Assembly: GCF_011752015.1 (NCBI RefSeq)
Contig: NZ_JAAIKA010000002.1
Coordinates: 248,001-312,000 of the forward strand
DNA length: 64,000 bases
Direction: 5' to 3'
From: Canibacter zhoujuaniae
GTDB lineage: Bacteria; Actinomycetota; Actinomycetes; Actinomycetales; Microbacteriaceae
Under the pieces are notes generated by a model. That model saw only the letters and a program-made list of their open reading frames with translations. It was not told where the DNA came from and ran no database searches. Shown here piece by piece: positions 45,122 to 53,375 of this stretch (the stretch's first letter is position 1; each line of letters starts with the position of its first letter). The position numbers and the translations under genes were made by a program.

Positions 45122-46921
45122 GTGGCGGGTTTTGCTTTGCGCAATAGGGCACATTTCTTAGCAGCTCAACGTGCCGTAGTAGCGGCCGCGCGCGTCGGTA
45201 ATCAAATGATCGCCGGCGCCACCTTTGCTGTTGTCGGTGAGAAGGACGATCCGGCGCTAACTGTGGTGCGGGAGATTGCTAGTGGGCTTGGCGGGCTTGG
45301 CGGGCTTGACACAGGCGCGACTGATAGCGGAGCGGGCGCGGCACAGTTTGTATTCTTTACCGATGCGCACGCGGCAGCAAAATTGCTAACAGCACCCGCT
45401 GCTGCGCGCACAGCTGCTGCCACTGACTCTCGAAACGGTGCTGAAGACAATTTGAGTGCCGCTTTGACACCTATTTTTGTGCCGATCGTTAGGGGCGCAG
45501 ATGAGGTGACTGCGCTTTCTGAGGCGCTAACTAAACAGCTCACAGCTGCGGGTGGCACAGTTGTGCCGGATGCACCGCGGGCCGCTCTAACGCTGATCAG
45601 CCTTAGAAACGGCAGGCAAATCGGCGTCGCCACGAGTCACAATTTTGATTTCAGACAGGCTGATGCCGCAGGTCGCCTAGCGTGGGCGAAATCGCATATG
45701 ACGACCACCGCGCGGTTGGTGCAAAAACTTGGCGATATGCGGGGCGAAAAAATTCTTATCAGCCTGATTTTGGAGCCTAAAACCGCCACGCTGGCACTGT
45801 TGTTGCGGGAGCGCACCGGAGCTGATGTAGCGGTATTTGCCCCGGCTAATGAGTGCGACCCAGCAGTTGCTGCAGCTCTTCAAGACCGGGAAATAATCGT
45901 TTTTACGCCACAACAAACTGAGATCGAAGACCGCGCCGCAGATATCCGAGCTGCTGAGGCAGCAGTGTCCTGGAAGCCACACTGGTTGATTGACGATGGG
46001 GCGCACTTGGTGCGACTTTTACATCTTGCGCACCCCGAAAGTTTGCAGCAGCTGCGTGGCGTCGCAGAAGAAACCACGAGCGGTGTCACACCCCTTAGAG
46101 GGATGGCGGCTGCGGGGGCCTTGCGGGTGCCGGTTGTAGCGGTGAACGACGCCCCAACTAAAACACTTTTTGATAATCGGGTTGGCACAGGAGAAAGCTG
46201 CATCCTGACTATCGCATACGATCTGGATAGGCCGCTTATCGATAGTGAGATTCTGGTGTTTGGTTTCGGCCCGGTCGGCTTCGGGGTGGCGCGAGCTGCT
46301 CGCGCGCTGGGCGCGAAAGTGACTGTGGTTGAGCGGGATCCACTGCGTGCCCTGCAGGCACAAACAGATGGTTTTCACACTGCCCATACCGCTCAAGCGG
46401 TTGCTACCGCTGACATTGTAGTGAGCGCCACCGGCTACCGCGACACAATCGGAGTCGCAGAAATTTTAGCTGCAAAATCGGATGCTGTTTTTGCGGTTGC
46501 CGGGGGCGTGACAGACGAAATTAACAGTGCTGCAGCCCTGGCAGACGGCGCTGTGCAACAGGTGGAGTCACCCTACGCTGGCGCACTCACGCTCAGACGC
46601 GTAGACACAAACACAGACGTGCATATTTTGGCTTTTGGGCACGGCGTTAATTACACAAGTGGTGAGGGTAACCCAATAGAGGTTATGGATCTCAGTTTTG
46701 CAACTCAGGCAGCGGCGTTGCTGCAACTTAGAACTGAGTTAGCTGAAGCCCGACCAGCGGTTTACGAACTATCCGCCCAGGCTGTGCGCGATATTGCGCG
46801 AGTCGCCCTCAATCTTGATGCTGAAACCTATTCCGGCAGTTATACGGCGCCCAGCCGCGAAGCTCTCACCCCCTGGCAAAACCACCGCTACAGAGAAGAG
46901 GAGGGTGCGTGTCCAAGGTAA
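45122..46921 (+). CDS. S-adenosylhomocysteine-hydrolase-like protein with diverged active site
   Basis: A 599-residue protein. Residues 1-180 match nothing I recognise. Residues 185-599 follow adenosylhomocysteinase: I-D-D-G near 290, E316-E-T-T, V-N-D-A-P-T-K347-x3-D351-N352, a Rossmann G-F-G-P-V-G at 381-386, and N-Y-T near the end. Against human AHCY, three substrate-contacting histidines appear changed: H55 (L-H-M-T becomes L-I-L-E), H301 (G-H-F-D becomes G-G-V-T) and H353 (G-H-P becomes G-N-P). It is therefore probably an NAD-dependent paralogue with another substrate. GTG start at 45122 with GAAGG upstream; it overlaps the next gene by 13 bases. Confidence 0.85.
   Translation: MAGFALRNRAHFLAAQRAVVAAARVGNQMIAGATFAVVGEKDDPALTVVREIASGLGGLGGLDTGATDSGAGAAQFVFFTDAHAAAKLLTAPAAARTAAATDSRNGAEDNLSAALTPIFVPIVRGADEVTALSEALTKQLTAAGGTVVPDAPRAALTLISLRNGRQIGVATSHNFDFRQADAAGRLAWAKSHMTTTARLVQKLGDMRGEKILISLILEPKTATLALLLRERTGADVAVFAPANECDPAVAAALQDREIIVFTPQQTEIEDRAADIRAAEAAVSWKPHWLIDDGAHLVRLLHLAHPESLQQLRGVAEETTSGVTPLRGMAAAGALRVPVVAVNDAPTKTLFDNRVGTGESCILTIAYDLDRPLIDSEILVFGFGPVGFGVARAARALGAKVTVVERDPLRALQAQTDGFHTAHTAQAVATADIVVSATGYRDTIGVAEILAAKSDAVFAVAGGVTDEINSAAALADGAVQQVESPYAGALTLRRVDTNTDVHILAFGHGVNYTSGEGNPIEVMDLSFATQAAALLQLRTELAEARPAVYELSAQAVRDIARVALNLDAETYSGSYTAPSREALTPWQNHRYREEEGACPR
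45284..45310 (+). repeat. Three 9-bp tandem repeats in the SAHH-like gene
   Basis: GGGCTTGGC occurs twice and then as GGGCTTGAC, in frame, encoding G-L-G-G-L-G-G-L-D. Slippage here would change length by three residues without a frameshift. Confidence 0.85.
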
Positions 46922-48186
46922 CGGTCTACAGCGCGCGAACAGTTTTCCCAATAACGGGGCCGGCGATTAAAGACGGAGCGGTTGCAGTGCTGCAAGATCG
47001 AATCCTGCACGTTGGCGATCGCGCCTGGGTGCTGCAGCAGTTACAGGATCGCGGCCTCCGCTTCACCGAAGAACGGTGGGAGGGCGCCCTCACCCCGGGG
47101 TTGGTAAACGCGCACACCCATCTGCAGTACACCTGCATGGCAGAGGTTGCAGAGAAGCAGTACAGCGGCTTTAAACAGTGGGGTGATGCCTTTGACCTTG
47201 TGTATCACCGCGAACAACACGACTGGCAGGCAGCAGCCCAGACCGGCACTCAGCTCTCCTTACGGGCGGGCGTCACAGCTGCGGCGGATGTTGTGACCGA
47301 CCGCGAAGCACTAACCGCCCTGCACGACGCCGGAATGCACGGCGTCACCTTCTGGGAGATTTACGGTAAAACCAACAGCGACTGGGGTGCCGCACAGCTT
47401 GCTGATGTGCGTGCCCAGGTGCACGCGATCCCCACACCGCCAGCTGCTGGCGTCTCTCCGCACGCACCCTACTCGCTCGGGGTAGAGCCGCTGCTGGATC
47501 TGCCAGATATTGCGCGTGAAGCGGGGCTTAGACTGCACATTCACCTCGCTGAAGACGCAGACGAGGGCGGCCTGCTCGGCGGAGTTTCAGATTGGGCGAG
47601 CACCGGCAGTGACAGCTTCACCGATCTACGGCAGCGCGGTATTGGAGTATCGTCAACAAAATTCGTGGATCAACTCGGTGTGCTCGGGCCAGACTGTCAC
47701 ATCGCGCACGGCGTATACGTAGACGCTGACGATCGTGCCCTGCTGCGCGCTCGCGGCACAGCGGTGGCTCTCTGCCCCCGTTCAAACAGTGTGATCGGCT
47801 TAGACGAGCCGCCGGTTGCGGCCTATCTCAGTGAGGGCAATCACATAGCTGTTGGCACAGACTCGCTCTCCTCATCACCAAGCCTCGACCCGCTGGCAGA
47901 CGTTGCCCTGCTCTATGACATTGCCCGCCGCCAAGGCTATGCCGCGCCTGACCTGCACGAGCGGCTTTTTACCGCCCTCACGCTGGGGGGAGCAACAGCT
48001 CTCGGTCAGCAGGTGGGGGAGAAGCGGATCGGCCAGCTTGTTGCTGGCGCTAGCGCAGATCTCGCATTTTTTGAGACGGCTAGCGCTGATCCTAAAGAGG
48101 TGCTCGCCGAACTGGTAGAAGCCGGTGCCGGACTAAATCGCCGCACGATTATCGACGGTCGTGAAAAATTTTGCGCTCCGCTGTAA
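46909..48186 (+). CDS. Amidohydrolase, nucleoside/nucleobase-deaminase type
   Basis: A 425-residue metal-dependent hydrolase of the amidohydrolase superfamily. Metal ligands are visible: N-A-H-T-H near residue 66, H-I-H-L-A-E-D near 207, A-H-G-V-Y near 265 and G-T-D-S-L-S-S near 320. Layout matches the MTA/SAH-deaminase and aminodeoxyfutalosine-deaminase group, which deaminate aminopurine-type nucleosides. The exact substrate is unknown. GTG start with AGGAGG upstream; overlap with the SAHH-like gene implies a linked step. Confidence 0.85.
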   Translation: MSKVTVYSARTVFPITGPAIKDGAVAVLQDRILHVGDRAWVLQQLQDRGLRFTEERWEGALTPGLVNAHTHLQYTCMAEVAEKQYSGFKQWGDAFDLVYHREQHDWQAAAQTGTQLSLRAGVTAAADVVTDREALTALHDAGMHGVTFWEIYGKTNSDWGAAQLADVRAQVHAIPTPPAAGVSPHAPYSLGVEPLLDLPDIAREAGLRLHIHLAEDADEGGLLGGVSDWASTGSDSFTDLRQRGIGVSSTKFVDQLGVLGPDCHIAHGVYVDADDRALLRARGTAVALCPRSNSVIGLDEPPVAAYLSEGNHIAVGTDSLSSSPSLDPLADVALLYDIARRQGYAAPDLHERLFTALTLGGATALGQQVGEKRIGQLVAGASADLAFFETASADPKEVLAELVEAGAGLNRRTIIDGREKFCAPL

Positions 48187-48297
48187 TGTTACAAATTGTG
48201 ACCGGTGCTGTAGAGCAGCTAACGAAAGATAATTAAACTTCTAAGGGTTGCTGTCTGCAAAGTCAGTGAAGTAATTAACGACAAACGGAGGAACACC

Positions 48298-49152
48298 TTG
48301 TCTCGCTTTTCAAAGTTTGCAAAGTTTGGTGCGGCCGCAGCGGCTGCTGTGCTGCTGCTTAGCGGTTGCGCTGGTAGCGCAGAAGATGGCAGCAACAGCG
48401 ATAGCGCTGCGTCAGCAAGCGGCTATGTGACCGAGGGTAAAATCACCTTTGCAACCAGCAAGCCAGCCTACGCCCCATGGGTTTTGAATGACGATCCAGC
48501 CAGCGGTGAAGGGCTTGAGGCTGCAGTCGCTGTTGCGCTAGCTAAAGAGCTTGGTTTTGAGGGCGATGATGTTGTGTGGGTGCGTGAGCAGTTTGACGCA
48601 TCTATTGCGCCGGGCCCAAAGACTTGGGATCTAAACTTCCAGCAGTTCTCTGTTACGGAAGAACGCAAGCAGGCTGTTGATTTTTCAAACGCTTACTACA
48701 CAACCACTCAGGCGGTTGTTGCCGCAGCGGGCACTTCTGCCGCCAAGGCAAGCAGCATCGCTGATTTGAAGGACGCTGTTATCGGTGTGCAGTCTGGCAC
48801 CACATCACTAGCTGCGGTTGAATCTCAGATTGCGCCGAACACTGATGTGCAGGTGTTTAACAGCAATGAGGACGCTGTCGCTGCGCTGCAGGTTGGTCAA
48901 ATTGATGCACTCGTTGTTGATCTGCCGAGCGCATACTACGTGCGTGATGTGCAGCTCGAGGGTGAGGGCGTGATTGTCGGTCAGCTTGTCGGTGAGGGTG
49001 TGAGCGGTGACGATTTCGCGTTCGTGCTCCCAAAGGGTTCTAAGATTCTTGCTGACGTAAATAAGGCGCTTGAAAACCTGCGCAACGAAGGCACACTTGA
49101 TGAGCTTGCTGCGAAGTGGCTCGCAAACCTTGACGCACCAATCTTGAAGTAA
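48298..49152 (+). CDS. Amino-acid-type ABC binding lipoprotein
   Basis: A 284-residue SBP_bac_3-family protein with a lipoprotein signal ending L-L-S-G-C (cysteine near residue 24). The mature domain has G-K-I-T-F-A-T, A-Y-A-P-W, F-D-A-S-I and the V-G-V-Q-S-G-T-T loop near 160, as in polar amino-acid binding proteins. A few such proteins bind other amines. TTG start with GGAGG about 6 nt upstream. The 111-base gap from the amidohydrolase may hold its own promoter. Confidence 0.92.
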   Translation: MSRFSKFAKFGAAAAAAVLLLSGCAGSAEDGSNSDSAASASGYVTEGKITFATSKPAYAPWVLNDDPASGEGLEAAVAVALAKELGFEGDDVVWVREQFDASIAPGPKTWDLNFQQFSVTEERKQAVDFSNAYYTTTQAVVAAAGTSAAKASSIADLKDAVIGVQSGTTSLAAVESQIAPNTDVQVFNSNEDAVAALQVGQIDALVVDLPSAYYVRDVQLEGEGVIVGQLVGEGVSGDDFAFVLPKGSKILADVNKALENLRNEGTLDELAAKWLANLDAPILK

Positions 49153-49168
49153 CTGAGGCAATACCTAG

Positions 49169-50038
49169 ATGGTAAACACCACGACCGCAGGCAGAGATAT
49201 GCAACCGAGCGAGATCGAGTTAGAGCGGCGTCGCTATCGTGCCGGGGCGCAGCGTAAATCTGTGCTCATCTCGATCACCAGCACCCTGGTGCTTCTGGCT
49301 GCGGTCGTGGTGGTGTTGCTGAACAGCCCGGGTTGGGAGGTTGTGCGCCAGAGTTTCTTGAATTTAGAGGTTGCGCGCACCAGCCTGCCGCACGTCTTAG
49401 AGGGTCTGTGGCTCAACCTGCGGGTGCTTTTCTTTGCGGTTATCGGGGTGGCAATTTTCGCCTCACTGTTGGCCTATATTCGCACCCTTCGCAACCCGGT
49501 GTTTACCCCGTTGCGTCTTTTCGCGCGAGGGTATGTAGATCTGATCCGCGGTGTGCCGGTCTTGGTGCTGCTGTATCTGATCGGTTACGGTATTCCCGGG
49601 CTTGGCATTGTGCCGCGCCTGCCGGCTGCGGTGTGGGGCACCATCGCGATAATTGTGTGCTACACCGCTTATGTTGCCGAGGTGCTGCGTTCTGGCATTG
49701 AAGCCGTGCACCCCTCACAGCGCATCGCCGCCAGATCACTCGGCCTCAGTCACGGAAAAACTCTGCGACTGGTTGTGATGCCGCAGGCGGTGCGCAAGGT
49801 GACTCCGGCGCTGATGAACGATTTTGTGTCGATGCAGAAAGACGTGGGCCTAATTTCGGTGTTGGGCGCCGTTGATGCCGTGCGGATGGCGCAGATTGAT
49901 GTTGCGCAGGTCTACAACTTCACCCCTTATGTTGTGGCGGGGCTGTGTTTTGTTGTGCTAGCGCTCCCGTTTCTTTACATTACTGAGCATCTGAATAAGA
50001 AAGCCCAACAGCGTGAGCAGATTGGCGGTGTTGTATGA
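49169..50038 (+). CDS. Amino-acid-type ABC permease
   Basis: A 289-residue HisM/GlnP-type membrane subunit. After a first helix near residues 33-50 come L-E-G-L-W-L-N-L-R and five further helices, and the coupling motif A-A-R-S-L-G-L-S-H-G-K-T-L-R-L-V-V-M-P-Q-A near 189. G-A-V-D-A-V-R replaces the usual S-V-I-x-x-x-E-L. It overlaps the ATPase gene by ATGA. Confidence 0.93.
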   Translation: MVNTTTAGRDMQPSEIELERRRYRAGAQRKSVLISITSTLVLLAAVVVVLLNSPGWEVVRQSFLNLEVARTSLPHVLEGLWLNLRVLFFAVIGVAIFASLLAYIRTLRNPVFTPLRLFARGYVDLIRGVPVLVLLYLIGYGIPGLGIVPRLPAAVWGTIAIIVCYTAYVAEVLRSGIEAVHPSQRIAARSLGLSHGKTLRLVVMPQAVRKVTPALMNDFVSMQKDVGLISVLGAVDAVRMAQIDVAQVYNFTPYVVAGLCFVVLALPFLYITEHLNKKAQQREQIGGVV

Positions 50039-50790
50039 GCGCGCAGACGGTGGTGCTCAAAGCGCAGCAGGTTACTAAACGCTTCGGCGAGAACACGGTG
50101 CTCGACCGGCTCGACCTGAGTGTGCATGAACACGAGGTGGTTGTGCTGATCGGCGCTTCCGGCTCCGGCAAATCCACACTGTTAAAGACGGTTAATCTGT
50201 TGGAGCAGGTTGATGACGGTCAGATTTTTTTGGGTGAGACAGATATTACCGATCCGCGTGTTGATCAGGATGAGATCCGGGGGCGGATCGGGGTGGTGTT
50301 TCAGCACTACAACCTCTTCCCCCATATGACCGTGCTCGATAATGTGACACTAGCCTCCCGGCATGTTTTTAATGTGCCGAAGGCGGAGGCTGAAAAACGT
50401 GGGCTCGAGCTGCTCGAACGCATTGGTCTTGGCGATAAGGCGAGCGCATACCCTGATCGGCTCTCAGGTGGGCAGCAGCAGCGTGTTGCAATTGTGCGGG
50501 CAATCGCAACCAAACCGGAGCTTTTGCTGCTTGACGAGATCACCAGCGCACTCGATCCGCAGCTTGTTGGTGAGGTGCTTGATCTTGTGCGTGATCTGAA
50601 GGCGAACGGTGCAACGATCCTGATGGCCACACATGAGATGAGTTTTGCGCGGCAGGTGGCAGATAGGGTTGTTTATCTGAAAGACGGCCGCATTATCGAG
50701 TCGGGCACCCCGGAACAAATCTTCGACAACCCAAAACAGCCTGAAACTAAGGAATTTCTCTCACGACTGCGTGATCCGTTTTCTGTTTAG
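50035..50790 (+). CDS. Amino-acid-type ABC ATPase
   Basis: A 251-residue GlnQ-type ATPase energising the importer. Walker A G-A-S-G-S-G-K-S-T at about 38-46, Q-loop V-F-Q-H-Y-N-L-F-P-H, signature L-S-G-G-Q-Q-Q-R near 142, Walker B L-L-L-L-D-E-I-T-S-A-L-D near 164, and switch T-H-E-M. The D-E-I-T in place of D-E-P-T is a minor variant. Confidence 0.94.
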   Translation: MSAQTVVLKAQQVTKRFGENTVLDRLDLSVHEHEVVVLIGASGSGKSTLLKTVNLLEQVDDGQIFLGETDITDPRVDQDEIRGRIGVVFQHYNLFPHMTVLDNVTLASRHVFNVPKAEAEKRGLELLERIGLGDKASAYPDRLSGGQQQRVAIVRAIATKPELLLLDEITSALDPQLVGEVLDLVRDLKANGATILMATHEMSFARQVADRVVYLKDGRIIESGTPEQIFDNPKQPETKEFLSRLRDPFSV

Positions 50791-50829
50791 GCGTAAACTA
50801 GTTCGGTTGATTACAACCAGGAGGATCTA

Positions 50830-52323
50830 GTGCGTCGAGAAAACGAGCAGCAGGAGTCTGCCCAGTCGCAAGCAGAGTGGCAGAGCCCAACAACACTTGG
50901 GCGCGATGACAATTTTGCTATTTGGGTGTTGATTGTCACCGGCTTTGTGCTGATCCTCAACGAAACCCTGATGAATGTTGCGCTGCCTGTTTTGATGGCG
51001 GAGATGCACGTTGAGGCGTCGACTGGGCAGTGGTTGACCGCTGGTTTCCTTTTGACGATGAGTGTTGTGATTCCTATCACCGGCACGCTAATTCAGCGCA
51101 TGCAAACCCGCACACTCTACTTCACAGCGGTGGGTTTCTTTACGTTAGGCACCCTGTTAGCTGCGATCGCTCCGGGTTTTGCAGTGCTCCTTGCTGGCCG
51201 TGTGATTCAGGCGGTGGGCACCGCCATCATTATGCCGCTTATGATGACGACCGTTATGACCCTGGTGCCAACGGATATGCGCGGCAAGGTGATGGGCCGC
51301 ATTTCGATGGTTATTTCGCTTGCGCCAGCGTTAGGCCCCACAATTTCAGGGTTGGTTATCCAGTTCTTTAACTGGCGGGTGCTGTTTATTATGGTGCTGC
51401 CGATCGTGATCGGCGCGGGCATATTCGCACATCTGAAGCTGCGCAACGTTGGATACAAGATGTATCGAAAGATAGATCTTTTGTCGGTGCTTCTTACTGT
51501 TCCTGGATTCGGCCTAACGGTTTACGGGCTCAGCACCATTGGTGAGGGGGCAGCGCACGGTGGTGGGCTGAACACCCAGGCGTTTGTGATTATTGCAGTC
51601 GGCCTTGTGTGCCTTGCGCTGTTTGTGTGGCGGCAGAGCACACTCGCGGAGAGCAACCGCGCCCTGCTCGATCTGCGTGTGTTTAAATTTCGGCCGTTCT
51701 GGATTGGTTCAATTCTGATGGCGCTGTCGATGGCCGCTATGTTTGGCACCTTTATGCTGTTGCCCCTCTATGCCGCAAACGTGTTAGATTGGGACACCCT
51801 GCACGTTGGTCTCGTGCTTTTGCCGGGCAGCCTGCTAATGGCGGGGCTCGGCCAGCCGGTGGGGCGTCTCGTAGACCTTTTTGGGGCGCGGTTGGTGATG
51901 ATTCCGGGTGTTGTTTTAAACTCTGTTGCGCTGTGGCTTGCCACCCTCTTTAATGAGTCGACACAGACATGGTTTGTTTTGCTCGCGCAGGTTACTCTAA
52001 GCCTCGGTTTGGCGTTTACCTTCACGCCGCTGTTCTCGACGCTGATGGGTTCTTTGCCGCCGCACCTGACCGCTCACGGCAGCGCGGTTGTCTCAACGCT
52101 GCAGCAGGTTGCTGGTGCAGCGGGCACAGCAATTTTCGTAATGATTTTTTCTGCTACTTCAGCAGCTTTAGCTGCCAGCGGCGCGGCGGAAATCACAGCC
52201 TATACCGCAGGTGTGCACCAGGCATATTTGGTTGCAGCGATTTTGATTACGGCTGCAGCGCCGATCGTTGCCCTTATCCCCGGTAAAAGTAGCGGAGACA
52301 GCACCGCGCAGATGCCGCACTAA
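50830..52323 (+). CDS. MFS transporter, DHA2 type
   Basis: A 497-residue exporter of the 14-helix DHA2 class. Motifs: N-E-T-L-M-N-V-A-L-P-V-L near residue 39 and G-R-V-I-Q-A-V-G-T-A-I-I-M-P near 122 (the motif C region). Members often export drugs or small metabolites. GTG start with AGGAGG 6 nt upstream. The 3' end overlaps the convergent LysR gene by 4 bases, so regulation by that protein is possible but not shown. Confidence 0.9.
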   Translation: MRRENEQQESAQSQAEWQSPTTLGRDDNFAIWVLIVTGFVLILNETLMNVALPVLMAEMHVEASTGQWLTAGFLLTMSVVIPITGTLIQRMQTRTLYFTAVGFFTLGTLLAAIAPGFAVLLAGRVIQAVGTAIIMPLMMTTVMTLVPTDMRGKVMGRISMVISLAPALGPTISGLVIQFFNWRVLFIMVLPIVIGAGIFAHLKLRNVGYKMYRKIDLLSVLLTVPGFGLTVYGLSTIGEGAAHGGGLNTQAFVIIAVGLVCLALFVWRQSTLAESNRALLDLRVFKFRPFWIGSILMALSMAAMFGTFMLLPLYAANVLDWDTLHVGLVLLPGSLLMAGLGQPVGRLVDLFGARLVMIPGVVLNSVALWLATLFNESTQTWFVLLAQVTLSLGLAFTFTPLFSTLMGSLPPHLTAHGSAVVSTLQQVAGAAGTAIFVMIFSATSAALAASGAAEITAYTAGVHQAYLVAAILITAAAPIVALIPGKSSGDSTAQMPH

Positions 52324-53273
52324 ACCGGCTCTGTGAGTTCGTTAGCGGCCGCAGATACCGCGCGCGACAGTGTCTCTAACTGTTCACTGTTTAGCGCGGT
52401 GCGTTCGGTCGGCAGCAGGAGGCTTATTTCGCGTTTAAAGCGTGCGTCTACCAACCCTACAAGGTGCACGCCGTTGGGCACATTGCGGCAGGCTAGCCGG
52501 GGCACTGTTGTAACAGCGAGCCCGGCAGCCACCATTCCGAGCGCCACGCTGTAGTCGTCGGTGCGGATGCGCACATTTAGCGCGGCTTGCTGGCCCGCAA
52601 AAATCTGCAGCAGCATTTCGTCCAAGGGGTCGGGCGCGGAGGATCCTAAAATCCAGGCGTCTTCGGCTGTTTCGAGCAGCTCAGCGGTGGAGATTTGTGA
52701 TCTGCGTGCAAAACGATGAATCGTGGGAACCGCAAGCAGCACATCCTCAGCGATAACCAGTTTTTGGGTCACACCGTCTGCGCGCCAGTTATTTTTGCCG
52801 GGGGTGGAAAAAATAAGCGCGGCGTCCAGTTCGCGGGCCCGAAACCGGTGCTCCAGGGTAGAAACTTCGGCAAGGATCGCCTGCACGCTAAAATCGGCAC
52901 CCCGCAGGCGGCGGGTAATGCGCGGCAGCAGGTGCGAGGCCGCGGTGGGAAACAGCCCTAAGCGCAGTTCGGGCAGACGGCCGGCTGCGGAGTTTAAGAC
53001 GGTTTCCAGCGCCTGAGAGGCGGTGTTGAGCGCCGCTTTTGCCTGCGGAATTAACTGTTTGGCGATGGGGGTGGGGGTGGTACCGCGCTTACTGCGATTC
53101 AGCAGCGTTGCCCCGAGGGTGGATTCTAGATTGCGCAGATGGTAGTTGACGGTTGCGTCGCTCCAGCCGAGGTGGGAGCTTGCCGCAGAGATTGAGCCCT
53201 GCTCAGCGACCGCAACCAGTGCGGCAAACTGGCGGAGGTCTGGCGGAGAAGAGAAGGAAGAAGAGTGTTGCAC
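52320..53273 (-). CDS. LysR-family transcriptional regulator
   Basis: A 317-residue regulator with an N-terminal winged helix-turn-helix (L-R-Q-F-A-A-L-V-A-V-A-E-Q-G-S-I-S-A-A-S near residue 12) and a LysR substrate-binding domain. I chose the GTG at 53273, which has GAGG 6 nt upstream; a TTG at 53285 is in frame but has no site. The gene is divergent from the decarboxylase-family gene, with a 10-3-10 palindrome between them, the normal LysR autoregulatory layout. Effector unknown. Confidence 0.9.
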   Translation of the reverse strand: MQHSSSFSSPPDLRQFAALVAVAEQGSISAASSHLGWSDATVNYHLRNLESTLGATLLNRSKRGTTPTPIAKQLIPQAKAALNTASQALETVLNSAAGRLPELRLGLFPTAASHLLPRITRRLRGADFSVQAILAEVSTLEHRFRARELDAALIFSTPGKNNWRADGVTQKLVIAEDVLLAVPTIHRFARRSQISTAELLETAEDAWILGSSAPDPLDEMLLQIFAGQQAALNVRIRTDDYSVALGMVAAGLAVTTVPRLACRNVPNGVHLVGLVDARFKREISLLLPTERTALNSEQLETLSRAVSAAANELTEPV

Positions 53274-53291
53274 GCCGATCCTCAAATAGTG

Positions 53292-53314
53292 TGTTCAATA
53301 CTGTGTATAGAACA
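53292..53314. promoter_or_regulatory. LysR-type operator palindrome
   Basis: TGTTCAATAC (53292-53301) and GTATAGAACA (53305-53314) form an inverted repeat with 9 of 10 matches around TGT. It lies between the divergent LysR and decarboxylase genes. Confidence 0.6.
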
Positions 53315-53375
53315 TCTTAGAGAATATTAGCTAGTGTAGTGAAGTTTTGATTTTTTTGCGTGTTTTACTTGGAGC

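Noticed and set aside
45284-45310. Phase-variable tract in the SAHH-like gene
   Set aside because: The repeat unit is 9 bp and keeps the frame, so slippage would not switch the gene off.
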